From: Vitis vinifera
Lineage: Eukaryota > Streptophyta > Magnoliopsida > Vitales > Vitaceae
Length of the DNA: 64,000 nt
NCBI RefSeq assembly: GCF_030704535.1
Contig: NC_081822.1
Span: forward strand, 8,536,501 to 8,600,500
Reading direction: 5' to 3'
Below, in pieces: positions 13,057 through 24,900 of the stretch. The translations under genes and the position numbers were made by a program. Below the pieces are notes generated by a model. The model did no database searches, had not been told where the DNA came from, and saw only the letters and a list, made by a program, of their open reading frames with translations. Each line of letters opens with the position of its first letter. Position 1 is the first letter of the stretch.

Positions 13057-15600
13057 TTACCAGATGAATTTTCCTCTCCATGAGACCCCCCCCCCCCATA
13101 AGAACTCTCTTTGCAATTTTTCTAATCTTCTAGCCACGGACATGGGCATACGGAATAACGACATCTGATAAACTGGCATACTACCCATAGTGCTTTTAAT
13201 AAGCGTGATCCTCCCGCCCTTTGAGATATATTGGCTCTTCCAAAGAGCAAGCCTCCTTCTCGTTCTTTCTTCTATACCATCCCAACCATAAGTCGCCTTA
13301 TTAGGCACCCCCAGCGGCAGCCCCAAGTAAATAGACGGAAGCTTCCCCACCCTACAACCTAACTCCACAGCCAGCTCCTCTATCCTTTGAACCTCTCCTA
13401 CTGGAATAACCTCGCTTTTAGCCAAATTAATTTTCAACCCGGACGCGGCTTCAAACCAGAACAAGATCCAACTTAAATTCGTTAAGTACTCCTTCTTCGC
13501 CTCACAAAATACTATAGTATCATCGGCGAATAGCAAATGCGCAATGTGGACAGCCCGGCCTCTATTACGCTGAATTTTGCACCCTGAGATGAAGCCCCCC
13601 TCCATGGCCCTTCTGATTAGGACACTTAGCACCTCCATTCCCATGACAAAAAGGTAAGGGGACAAGGGATCTCCTTGACGCAGCCCCTTGGAACTCGAAA
13701 AGAAACCAGCTGGCGATCCGTTCACCATTACTGAAAACTTGGCTGTGGAAATACACCACCACACCCACCTCAGCCACTTAGCGCCAAAACCCATTTTTTC
13801 CATGACTTTCAAGAGGAAATTCCAATTTATGCTATCATAGGCCTTCTCTATATCTAACTTGCAAATAACCCCCTTATCCCCCTTCTTTTTCCAGCTGTCA
13901 ATCACTTCGTTTGCTATCAAAGAAGCGTCAAGAATCTGCCTACCCTTAACAAAAGCATTCTGATCATGGGAAACAACCTTGTCTATAACCTTCTTAAGCC
14001 TGTTGGCCAGCACCTTAGCCACCAGCTTATAGAGGCCCCCCAAAAGGCTGATGGGCCTGAAATCACCAAAATCCTCGGCCCCTCCTTTCTTAGGAATCAG
14101 CACTAAGAATGTGTTGTTGATACTCTTGAGGAACGTATTCTGGTCGTGGAATTCTTTGAACAACTCCAGAATTTCCTCCTTGATAAAATCCCAACACCTT
14201 TGCCAAAAGAAAACCGAGAACCCGTCAGGACCTGGGGCTTTATCCCCATTCATTTCCATCAGGGCCGTCAGGACTTCTTCCTCAGAAAAGGGGGTCTCCA
14301 GCATCTCAGCCTCTTGCACACAAATTTGATTAAAAGATAGGCCTCCGATGTCCGCCTTCCACTCCGGACTTTCAGAAAATTGCTGCTTAAAAGCCTTAAC
14401 TATCCCCTCTCTGACATCCCTCTCCTCTGTCATTGTAATCCCATTAATCTTGATTCTGTCCATGTGGTTAGCTCTCCTATGGGCAGATGCCATTCTGTGG
14501 AAAAACCTCGTATTCCTATCACCTTCCTTCAGCCAGAGTTCTCTAGACACCTGCCTCCAATGAGTCTCTTCCAGTTCAACCCACTTGGCATAAGCCTCCT
14601 TTGCCTCCTTCTTACAAGCTGATTCCTCCATAGACAGGCTCCTTTCTTCCTCTACTCTGTCCCAAAAATCTACCTGCTGCATCGCAGCCTCCTTGTTACT
14701 TTCCAGATTCCCAAACTCCTCCCTATTCCAAATTTTAAGCTTCTGCTTCAACACCTTCAATTTCTCCGACAATCTAAAGCTGGCACTACCCCTGACCACT
14801 GTTTCTTGCCACCAATTCCGGATTAACTCCTTAAACCCCTCGACTTTGAACCACATATTTTCGAATCTGAAAGGGGCAGGCCCTTTACTCCAACTGCCCC
14901 CCTCAAGTAAAACCGGAAAATGGTCCGAAATCGGCCTGGGAAGCCTCCGCTGACACACCCTACTGAACTGATCAAGCCAGCAAGGAGAAACCAGAAATCT
15001 ATCTAAACGAGCCCTCGACATGTTATTCAGGCCCCCAGTCCACGTGAATGCACCCCCATGCAATTGAATGTCCACAAGGCCAAGGTCATCAACCACTTCC
15101 GCAAACCTCCTCATTGCTGAAGTAATTCTCCCTTGCCTGTTTCTCTCCCCTTGAGCCAACGTGATGTTGAAATCACCACCTAGACACCAGGGCCCCTCCC
15201 AGATTCCTCTGATTGCCCCTACCTTCTCCCACAGCCCCTCCCTTTCAAGCCTAGTAAACGGCCCATAAACCCCCGTAAAAGCCCAAATCACCCCATTCTC
15301 CAAAGTTTTAAATCTGTAGGATAGAGAGAACTGCCCCACCTCCCACTCCAGCAACTCCAAAACTCTTTTATCCCAGCATATCAACATACCCCCAGTCGAG
15401 CCACACGCATTCAGGGCCTTCCATTCTAAAAATCTACCCGACCCTAAGCTTCTCACCACGCTCTCAAACATAAGCTGAATTTTTGTCTCCTGTATACAAA
15501 AGAGATCCACCTTCTGCTTCCTGACAACCGATTTAATAACCTTCCTTTTCCTGCTTTCATTCACTCCCCTTACATTCCAGCTTAACAATTTAATATTCAT
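13057..15600 (-). pseudogene. LINE ORF2 main part: AP-like endonuclease and reverse transcriptase
   Basis: The ATG at 15598-15600 gives MNIKLLSWNVRGVNESRK, the standard start of the endonuclease/exonuclease/phosphatase domain. That domain continues with CIQETKI, GGDFNITL and ISDHFPV. The reverse transcriptase follows, with PKKGGAEDFGDFRPISLL, LDIEKAYDSINW (first catalytic Asp), SKGLRQGDPLSPYLF and FADD (catalytic Asp pair). The frame ends just after the 12-nt G run at 13086-13097, and the protein continues in the 12008-13099 frame. The role in a live element is target nicking and target-primed reverse transcription. Confidence 0.9.
13086..13097. repeat. poly-C tract (12 C) splitting LINE ORF2
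   Basis: A run of 12 C on the plus strand encodes Gly in EFLWGGG on the coding strand. The ORF2 reading frame changes exactly here. Confidence 0.9.
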
Positions 15601-16653
15601 TAAACACACATCATCTGCATCCCTTTGCCCTGAAAAGAGCCCTTCTTTTTGCTATCCCCCTCATAGTTCACAGAGCATTCCAATCTCTTTAGCTCCCTTT
15701 CAAACCTCGATTTTTCCAACAATCCTTTACTGTGAATCTTTTCCCTTCTTTTCCTAATTTTTGACAGGAAATTTAAAATCTCCTTCTCCATCCCATCAGT
15801 CGAGAAACCCAGGAAAAGGTTAAACCTTGCTAGGCTACTTTCTTGCCAATCCAGTTCCTTTTCCCCCCCTTCCATCCTGAATCACATTTTGGGGAGGCCC
15901 CACCTCCTGCTCCCTTGTCGAAGCTAGGGAACCTTTGAATTCAACCAACTCCCAGCACGCACTGCCACTGGCCCTGGAGCCCTCTGCCTCTTTCCTTTGC
16001 GAATCTCTGTCAATTTGACAGATCTCCCTTCCTTCCCCGGAATGGTCAAAGAACTCCCCCTCTGGAGTCCGACCAAAAGAAAACATAGAAGAAGAAGAAG
16101 AGTTCCCGGATACCCATAGACCCCCTAAGAATGATAAGGCCTCATACCTCATTACTTCTTCATGGAGCGCACTGTCTGCCCACTCCTCTGTTGACTTCTG
16201 AGCGAACACAGTCTCCATCTCCCTTACCCTTAAAAATTCTAACTCAAAATTGGCCTCACCCAGCGGCCCAAACTGCGCCGAGACCGCCATCGGGCCTGGA
16301 TTCAACTTACTCAACTTCGGACCTATTTGCGGCGGCCCACCTCGCTGAGCCCCCTTCTCTTGAAACCCACTCAAAGATGGCCCACTATCCCAACTTTGGA
16401 CCTTATAAAATCCCTCTCGAGACCCATGATTCTCTTCTTGGGCTTTCTCCTTGCCTTTAGGCCCTTTAATTCTACCAATCGACCCAAGCCCGCCTCTGCT
16501 GCCTCCAGATGTTGGACTTGGGCTGGGCCCCCCTCCACTTCTAATGCCCAAACTCACATTGGAACAGATAGGCCCACTCGGGTACAACCCAGCATCCACC
16601 CCAATCACTGGTTCCCGGATCAGCGACCCGAATCGGATCCGGCCCCCCGACAA
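15600..16653 (-). pseudogene. LINE ORF1 distal part, split over two frames
   Basis: Two overlapping minus-strand frames (15835-16653 and 15600-15875) appear to be the C-terminal half of ORF1. The first is Gly/Ser/Pro-rich. The second is short and charged and ends in a TAA whose last A is the first base of the ORF2 ATG. The frame change near 15863-15869 coincides with a run of seven C. Assignment to ORF1 rests on position and orientation, since this half of ORF1 is poorly conserved. Confidence 0.65.
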
Positions 16654-16671
16654 GACCTTTCCCTTCCCACC

Positions 16672-17973
16672 CTACAGCCCATCCGTCACGTCGTCTGACC
16701 GAGACTGAACCTCGAAGTCTGCGCTGCTCCCTTTCTCCACTCGCCGACCCGCGCGTGCATCTCCGTCGTCCCCCTCCTCACAGCCTTCTGCACTCCGACA
16801 ATCCTCCTTCTTCTTTCTGAACACCGGCATTACTTCCCACCACATCGGAAGAAGAAATGTGGTCTTATCTATCTCGATTTCTATGGAACTTGGCCACACC
16901 CCCCTTTTCGTCTTCACCAATATCCTCGCCCATCGGAGATCTTCCATTCTCTCCGTCGGCCCATCCATGGCTACAAAGCCCTCGCACACATCTCCTACCT
17001 TTCGCAATATACTAGGGGTCCATAACGACAGTGGGAGACCTTTTACCCTCACCCATGCTTCCTCTTCTAGATCCCCTTCGTCCACGCACCCATAGCACTG
17101 GCTCCACACCTTCAGCTCCACTTTAATCCCCCCCACCAGCCTTACTCCACCATCGAGGATTCTCCTCGCTTCTGCCACCTTTTCAAACTCCAGTAGGGCT
17201 CGACCCTCACCCATCCAGGCCAACCCTAACCTCCCTCTTAATCCCCACGCTCTCGCCAACATCCACCCCATTCTCTCTAAGTCCCCTCCTCCTGCTGCTT
17301 TAGGATCCCATTTTCCAATCAAACATTGACCCAACCGATCCTTATTTCTGCAACTCTCCTCTCCCTTAACCTCCATCCTAATCCCCAAAATACTACTTCT
17401 CCCCCATCTCTCCCCTTTTACAGATAACACTCTGTTAGGGCTTGACTCGCCCTTATTTATCTCCCTTCTCTCAACCCTTGTAAACAAATCTCGAACCACT
17501 CTCGCCATGGCTATCCATCCCTCTCTTCCCCCTTTCCCTTTCGGGATACAAATGCTGTACCATTTCTCCTCCTCGTCAACGACTCCTAGCCTAATGAAGC
17601 TTCCCGCCTTGTTCGCTTGTCGCACCATGGAGAACCTTCTCCCCTTTTCCTTCCATCCCTTTTCCCATTTAACGTCCTTCCCATCCTTAATACACTGGTC
17701 CATCCCTTCCAAAAACATCCCGACACTTGCCGACCCCATTTTAACCCATGAGGACACACCCTTCTTGCTTTCCACAATAAACAGAAGAGTTTTACCCCTT
17801 TTCTTTTCCACCTCCACTTCGAAGGTTTTCGATTCCACCCCGAACTTCTGCCGTTTCCGATCCAGCTTCGCCTCATCGTCGTCACCCTCCCCCTCGCTAT
17901 CTCCCTCTCTTCCTCTTGAGAGCATTTCGGTTCTAAACAGGAAAGGTTGTGTCTTTGCTATTTGATTATTCAT
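16672..17973 (-). pseudogene. LINE ORF1 proximal part, DUF4283-like
   Basis: The ATG at 17971-17973 opens 433 codons. After an acidic N-terminal segment (EGEGDDDEA) comes a region resembling the DUF4283 domain of plant LINE ORF1 proteins, including RILDGGVRLVGGIKVEL and EEAWVRVKGLPLSLW, followed by MWWEVMPVFRKKKED. ORF1 proteins bind RNA and accompany it in the retrotransposition particle. The frame ends at a stop near 16672 and probably continues in the neighbouring frame, so ORF1 is likely interrupted in this copy. Confidence 0.75.
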
Positions 17974-18108
17974 TCATATATTGAAATGGTAACACCGTTT
18001 CGAACTTAAAGTAATACTCTTTTAGATTTAAAGTATTTTTGTTGGTTGAATAATATGCTAGTTTTATGTGAATTGAACTAATATGAATGATAATCCATAT
18101 ACACATAT

Positions 18109-18660
18109 TGTTGGATTTAAGGGTATGACAACAAATGACTAGCTCAAAATACACAAACAAACAACATAATTAATAAAAATAAAAACTTATCGACTGAGAC
18201 GTAACAAACACTATCCTTAAAATAGATCCACCATCCTCAAAGACGAATTCGGTGCACTAGGATACCAGTAGTCTATCTTCAGAATTCAACAACCATATTT
18301 TGCCTCGGGTGCACTCTATAAGCAAGATGTGTGCATTTCGGGTTTTGAAAAAAAAAATTCCTCTAAATAGATGTATGGAAATACTCACTGAAAAATTCTC
18401 TAAAAAAATGGAATTCATAGTGAGGGGTGACCTGCTTTTATAGGCCACTAACATGGTCCCAATGAGAAACTACTTGTAATAAGAACATGACTCAAAGTGG
18501 GAGGAGAATCTACTTATAAGTGGAATGAGACTCCACTAGCATACTCCAAAAAAATAAAAATAATTCCCAATAAGACTTTTCCCAAAAATATAAGACTAAT
18601 ATAATAAAATAAAAATAATTCCCAAAAATAAAAATAAAAATTATTTACATTCTTTCTACA
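18109..18660 (-). repeat. Copia element 1, 3' LTR (552 bp)
   Basis: On the plus strand it starts TGTTGGATTTAAGGGTATG and ends TTCTTTCTACA. It aligns along its whole length with 20378-20935. The adjoining sequence TTTGTGGGGAT (minus strand) is a possible polypurine tract. Confidence 0.9.
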
Positions 18661-19517
18661 ATCCCCACAAAGTGTAAACATAATTTTATTTTTTTTTAGG
18701 AAAAAAGAATCCAATGCATCAATACTGGTGCCTAAAGGCTATGAACCAGTCTTAAGACAAATAAGTATTGAATCACAAAACATGGTGAAAATAAATTTCT
18801 ATGAACCGATATTTCTTGATGTAACTCAAGGACTTTTATCCACATTGGTTTTCTCAATTTCACTATGAGCTGTACAAAATGGGTTGACACAAATAGGTCA
18901 TGGGCCCTGCCTGGATATTCATGAGAGCTCTAGAGAACCTGCCTAAGTTTTCATAGGAAGTGACCTCACCTCTACTTTCATATAGGTGAATCCATTAAGT
19001 ATGTTATGCATTTAAACATACCATCCATAAGGAATATGATATTCATTAAGAGTAAACATTCAACCTTAGTCAATGTAGAATACGCTCTATCTACACCATA
19101 AGGATGAACTCTCATACAATTATAAATGATAAAGCACCTCAAATCAACAAGTGATTTGTTATTACCCATATGAATCTACTTCATGGAATTTTCATTTTAA
19201 TAGGTTGGGTTACCACCACTCTTAACTTCTGTAATAGGCATAAGCCACATCCCCCTCGATGTTTCTTTCACTAGTTTCTTGTTTAGTGGTTTGGTCAAAG
19301 GATCGACCAAATTCAACTATGACTTCACAAATTCTAGGGATATAACCCCTATTTCAAGCAGCTGCCGCACAATATTGTGCCTTAGGCGTATATGCATGTT
19401 CTTCCCATTAAATATTTTACTCTTAGCCTTATCAATTGTAGATTGAATATTACAACGCATAGACATAGACGAGGCTGACATTGTCCATAAATGAATATCT
19501 GCTAAGAGGTTTCTAAG

Positions 19518-20207
19518 TCACTTAGCCTCAGAACTTGCCTTTTCTAAGGCAATAAACTCAGTCACCATAGTAGACCGAGTAACGCAAGTTTGCTTGGCAG
19601 ACTTCCAAGAAACTACACTTCCACTAAGGATGAAAACATATCCACTAGTGGATTTCATCTCATCTAAATCTGATATCCAATTTGCATCACTAAATCCTTC
19701 AAGGACACTTGGAAATCCACTATAGTACAAACCATAGTTAATGGTGTCTCTCAAATACTTAAGGACTCTACGAACAACAGTCCAATGGTCCTGATTAGAA
19801 CTTTGGGTGTACTGACTCAATTTACCTACTGCATAAGCAATATCAGGTCTAATACAATTCATTAAGTACATTAGGCTCCCTATGATTTGAGCATACTCTA
19901 TTTGGGCAACACTATGTTCTCTATTTTTCTTCAACTGTGAGTTAGGATTATAAGGAGTTGACACTGGTTTACAATCAAAGTGTTCAAACTTCCTTAGGAT
20001 CTTTTCCACATAGTACTCTTGAGAAAGTTTAAGCCCATTAGGTGTTCTAGTTATTTTAATTTCTAGAATCACCTCTGTCTCTCCTAAGTCTTTCATATCA
20101 AACTTAGAACCTAGAAATTTATTGTAAGGTATTCTATTTTGAATATGGCATGCGGATAGGATAACTTCCTCCCACAAGTTCAAGGGTGCTCCTGAAATTA
20201 CCAACAT
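19518..20207 (-). pseudogene. Copia pol remnant: integrase tail fused to RT end and RNase H
   Basis: The open frame begins with integrase C-terminal sequence ([20 protein letters not shown]) and jumps directly to the RT C-terminal segment ([13 protein letters not shown]). It continues through [20 protein letters not shown] to RNase H-like sequence ([37 protein letters not shown]). The RT active site is deleted. The junction is an internal deletion rather than a splice. Confidence 0.88.
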
Positions 20208-20210
20208 TGC

Positions 20211-20359
20211 ATCAAAGGTTTTAAGTCAGTCAAAATGTGTCTCAAGTTCACTACATCAATTGCAGAGAAAGCCCTTTCTTGCCATCCCTTAAAGAATGTC
20301 CCATTGAAGGGATCAATTTTAGAAGTGTCAAGATGGGTGTGAACTAGGGAAGCTTTCAT
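20211..20359 (-). pseudogene. Copia element 1 gag stub
   Basis: Just inside the 5' LTR an ATG at 20357-20359 opens a short gag-like start (SKIDPFNGTFFKGWQERAF) of the UBN2/gag type. It breaks off after about 45 codons at the internal deletion. Confidence 0.7.
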
Positions 20360-20377
20360 TTGAATATATTTCAAGAT

Positions 20378-20935
20378 TGTTGGATTTAAGGGTATGAAAA
20401 CAAATGACTAGCCCAAAAAACACAAACAAAAAACAAAATTAATAAGAATAAAAACTTATTGGCTGAAGCGTGACAAACACTGTCCTTAAAATAGATTCAC
20501 TCTCCTCAAAGACGAATTCGGTGCACTATGGTACTAGTGGTCTACCTCTAGGGTCTGCCTCTAGGATTCAACAACCGGATCTCACATTGGATGCACTTTG
20601 TAAGCGAGATGTGTAGATGTATGAAAATACTCCCCGAAAAACTTTGAAAAATTCTCTGAAAAATTGGTATTCATATATAGAGAATGGGGGATGATTTGTT
20701 TTTATAGGTCACTAACATAGTCCCAATGAAAATCTACTTGTAATAGAACATGACTCAAAGTGGAAGGAGAATCTACTTATAAGTGGAATGGGACTCCACT
20801 AGCACAATCCAAAAAATAAAAACAATTCCCAAGGACTTTTCCCAAAAATATAAGACTAATAGAATAAAATAAAAATAATTCATAATAGGACTCTTCCCAA
20901 AAATAAAAATAAAAATTATTTATACTTTTCTTACA
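20378..20935 (-). repeat. Copia element 1, 5' LTR (558 bp)
   Basis: Starts TGTTGGATTTAAGGGTATG and ends TTTTCTTACA on the plus strand, followed by CATAT. As the upstream LTR on the minus strand it would hold the element's promoter. Confidence 0.9.
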
Positions 20936-21612
20936 CATATAAGAGGTGTTTTGGAATAATGTGAGGTAAATATTGTTCTAGTGCATGAAATGAGAATTAT
21001 TCTCCTTAAAATATTCTTTCCATGAAAATAATTTTTTGGATTATCTTTTCATCTTTATTTTGTAAATAGTGTACGTTTACATAATTCACATTTTATTGTT
21101 AAACAGATAATATATATTTTAAATTCTCCTTGTTTTCCTTTTCAAATTGCCACCGCCCCAATGTAAATAAAAGTGGAATCTTCGTAGTATAAGAACGAAA
21201 TATTCATGTGTTTGGATATGAAAATTATTATATGTACGAAAACGTAATTTTTTGTGAGAGGGAAACAAATGAGTTGACTTGCTCCTTACCCATGATTTTT
21301 TATTGCCTTCCAATATTTGAAGACAATATAACCATGTTAAGACTTAAGAGAGACTCATCTTGTCTGATGTAATTGTTTTTATTTATATTAAAATATATTT
21401 TCAGAAACTATTTATTAGAGAAAAATTTAAAGAAAATTCGGCGTCTCCAAGCACATCCACCGGCTGCTATGACATAGATGATCCGAATCCAACGGTTCGA
21501 AATACGGTGGCAGAACTTGACCCGGTCAGACCCTTATCAATATGGGAATCACGGTCAACGTCTTACTCGTAAGATGGCCAATAAGAAACGGCCAGCTCGG
21601 CAACATTCTAAA

Positions 21613-21784
21613 ATTTTCCACATTCGGTGCACAAAGTCGACGTATGAACCATCACCCCACCAATCCAAAAGCAGAAGGTCGTATTCTGACATTTTTATAT
21701 TTTCCACATTCGGTGCACAAAGTCGACGTATAAACCATCACCCCACCAATCCAAAACCAGAAGGTCGTATTCTGACATTTTTAT
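21613..21784. repeat. 86-bp tandem duplication upstream of the NAC gene
   Basis: Two nearly identical head-to-tail copies start at 21613 and 21699, each with TTTCCACATTCGGTGCAC, an AAGTCGACGTAT box and GAAGGTCGTATTCTGAC. They differ at only two positions that I can see. They lie about 200-370 bp before the NAC ATG, in the likely promoter. Confidence 0.93.
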
Positions 21785-21984
21785 AAGTATTGGGATTCCT
21801 GGATGGGACATGGTAGCGGGCCACGTTAAGAGGAGAACATACTCTTGAGTAATAGCCCATCACACATAGACGGAGAAACTTAGCGTGCACGTTTCTGGGA
21901 GGCCTATAGAAGGTGTTAAGGACCACTCTCCCCAGTCCTCTCTTCTTTGATACTCGACTGGGGATCTCAGAAAATCTCCCATTG

Positions 21985-24900
21985 ATGGGAGATCAAAATA
22001 ATTCGCAAACGACGCCGTTTCAGCTACCGCCTGGTTGCAGATTCCATCCTTCTGAAGAACAGCTCATCCGCTACTACCTCACCGGCAAGAACACCACCGG
22101 CGCTCTCTCTTCTTCCGATCACAATGTCTTTGGTTTCAATGCGATCGGAGAGCTTGATTTGTACGGTTACGAGCCTTTCAATTTGCCTGATACAGCGTGC
22201 TTTGGGTTCGGCCATGGAGGAAGGAGGAGGCATTGGTATTGTTACACGGCTAGGGTTTTGAAGGAGAAAGGAAGGAGGAAGGCTGGGGGTGGGTTTTGGA
22301 AGAGGACGGGTAGGGTTAGGGATGTGGTGGTTGGGAAAGACAAGGTTACGCTGGGGAGGAGGACGACTTTCGCCTTTTATTTGGGCAATTCATCGAAAAG
22401 CGCGGTGAGGACCGATTGGGTCATGTTTGAATATGCCCTAGTCGATCACCTCAAGGTACTTTTTATAATCAGTGCTGATTTTATTCTTAATTTCTGTTGT
22501 TCATTTCCATTGAAATACACGTGCTTGTAAGTGTAGTCTCTGATTTGAATGCACCAATGTTGTTGGCTAATTGTTGCGAGTCCCAATACTTTGCAGTGAG
22601 GAAAACTGCCTTGTGGGGCTTTGAGTCTTTCGTGTCAGCAATGTGTCTTATTTCATGTTTGCTGAATGTGTGTGTGTGTTTCTTCTTTTTGATAAGCATG
22701 CTTGTTTGCTGAAGATTGCCAATTGGTGAAACATAAAGCAGATACTAAAATATTAGTATCAATTTCATGCTTTGAAAATTTTAGTGGCTTTAGTTTAGAT
22801 GCTCTTAATGATTTGGAAAGTTTCATTTTGCATAATTAAGCATTGTCAGTGATGTATGATGGTGATGGAGATTATAGAATTGAACTCAATGCACGGAATA
22901 CTGCACTTAAAAGGCCTGAGAATGACCTAGTTCCATCTTTACCCCCCTAAATGTCAAAATACTCGTTTGGTAGCATTAATAGACATGTCCTGCTAAATTT
23001 GATGTGTTTGAGAAACAATTTCCCCACGATTTTGGAGTTGCACTGACTGCAATAGCCAAGACCAAAAATATGAATTCACAGTCTCCTATCTATCCTACAT
23101 AGAAATGGAAGGTTATATTTCTATTACCAAGTTTTGGTGGCATGTTAATATCACTTGTTATCATAGTAGCGGCGAATAACCTTGTAATACCAATTCAATT
23201 CCAAATAATTGGCATTGTTAATATGAAGTGTTGGTCTTTCCAAATTCCTTAAACAAGATTCCCTGATGGATTTACTGGGTAGTACTCCATAACCAAGGCT
23301 CCTGATGTCCTAGAATTAGGATAAATGGTCTCAACTCTGCACTTTTTTTGATAGGAGAAGGAAAATTTTATGCATAGGGTCAATCAAAAGGGGGACTAAG
23401 GCATACAAGAAGTATATAGACGGTGTCAATAAAAGAAGGTAAAATAAAATCATCGATATTGAAGTCACATCTGAGGATCTTCTAGCCGAGTGCAAGAGCT
23501 TACATGAGAATGACATTTTAAAGGTCTGGTCTGACATTTCCATATTTTCAAATGATCTTCCATTTTTCCCTTTACAAATACTCCAAAAAAAGGCACAAAG
23601 GAGTTGTGTTCCACACTTTTATGTGCCTCTTCCTCGCAAAAGTCCCATGCCAGTTTGGAGGAGTCTCTAATGGCCACTCCACTTTAAATATGGAGATTAT
23701 TAAATGCCACAAGACCCTTGATTGACTATGAAGAAGGATGTGATAAACTGATTCTTCTTCTTCCCAAAGAGAGAGCAATGGTTTGCCAAGGATCAAGCTC
23801 TCCTACTTTGCTGATCCAACATCAAAATCTCCACCAAATCACTTCCACTCAAAACATCCCACTTTTGTGGGATGCAAAAATTCCAAACCACTGCCATAGG
23901 AAGAGCCCCTCCTCTTTCCAGTAGCAAAAAAGTAGAGGCAAATTTGACTGAAGATTTCCCATCCTTTGTATCCTTCCACATCAACTAAGACTTTGAGGCA
24001 ACCAAGACAAGAAGTGGACCTTTCCACGAAATTCCTACTAAATGGAGAATGATTCCACCACCATACTTCAGAAGAACTATCAGAGAAATATCTTTTTGTT
24101 ATCTATGCTATAGTACTCATGTATCAGCAAACAGAAAAAAATTGAACTGGCATTTGCAAATATATTTTTAAGAGAACTAGCATCTTAAGTCTGCTCAAGC
24201 ATCAAGTGAAGGGTTGCTATCTTCTGCGAAATAGGAACTGAAGGAAAATGTTTATATGCTGCATCCACATGATTTTGATAACTATTTTATGCCAATAACA
24301 TGTTTTTATTTCAGTGAAACAGCTTTTATTCTGCACTAGTCCTGTTGCAAACTTTGGTATGCATTACTCTTTGCAAACTTTGGTATGCATTACTCTTTGC
24401 AAACTTTGTTGGAAGTGAAGTCATTCATAAAGGAGACTGGATATGCATTTCTTCACTGTTTATAGTATTCATGGACCTAAAAATACAAGACAGTAGAAAT
24501 AGCCCTAACTCCCACTTGGATTGCACAATCCTACTAACTGTACTCTCTTGGAACAGCAATTTGAATTCATTGATTCTTGTTGTACTTTGCAGTCATGCTA
24601 TGCTAGAAACGTCTTGATCAACAGAAGTGTAGATTGCAAATGTGATTAAGCTTAAAATATTCATTTGATCGATTCAAGTAACTTGTTCATCTTGTCAATC
24701 AATGAGTCATTCTGATATGTTTTATACTACAATGAAGTGGCTTCTTATTCTTTCATCTCCACCATAGATGATGTCGTATTGATATAGTGAAGGTCTTCTT
24801 CTATTCAGATAGGATTTTACAGAAATAAAAAATTGTGGGGGGTTGATGGTATTTTTGGGTGGGCGGAGAGTGGAGGTTGCTTGCTCAATTTTACAAGATT

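Larger units (their letters stand above)
12008..13099 (-). pseudogene. LINE ORF2 C-terminal part (end of RT, zinc-binding domain)
   Basis: This frame continues the reverse transcriptase polyprotein after a break in the 12-nt G run (C on the plus strand, 13086-13097). It holds the linker following the RT (HLVKWGVVCGDKENGGLGI) and the RT-associated zinc-binding domain, with the family-typical WEATWGKILTLDRLQKRGW then CFLC...HLLIHC. Near its end it crosses a second long G run (17 nt, 12065-12081) and drifts out of the normal C-terminus shortly afterwards. Confidence 0.85.
11826..17973 (-). mobile_element. LINE (L1-type non-LTR retrotransposon), nearly full length
   Basis: The element runs on the minus strand from an ORF1 ATG at 17973 to an 11-T run at 11826-11836, which is its poly-A tail. 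The order is ORF1 (DUF4283-like), ORF2 (endonuclease, reverse transcriptase, zinc-binding domain), then a 3' UTR. A possible imperfect target duplication pairs sequence ending TTTCATTTCATA at the tail with TTATTCATTCATAT at the 5' end. It is not clean enough to fix the 5' boundary, which could lie a little beyond 17973. The element is more GC-rich than its surroundings and its frames are disrupted, so this copy is inactive as read. Confidence 0.9.
18109..20935 (-). mobile_element. non-autonomous Copia LTR retrotransposon with CATAT target duplication
   Basis: Two direct LTRs (18109-18660 and 20378-20935) bracket a 1.7-kb interior. CATAT occurs immediately outside both ends (18104-18108 and 20936-20940), a perfect 5-bp target duplication. 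LTR ends are TG...CA. The interior has a gag stub next to the 5' LTR and a fused integrase/RT-RNase H remnant, with most of pol missing. No canonical primer-binding site is evident after the 5' LTR. The LTRs differ at many sites, so the insertion is old. Confidence 0.93.

Noticed and set aside
15835..17965. Several plus-strand open frames over the LINE ORF1
   Set aside because: These are antisense shadows of the GC-rich LINE ORF1. The minus strand carries the family motifs.
21913..21984. 24-codon N-terminal extension of the NAC protein
   Set aside because: It would start at GTG. The ATG at 21985 directly precedes the NAC domain.
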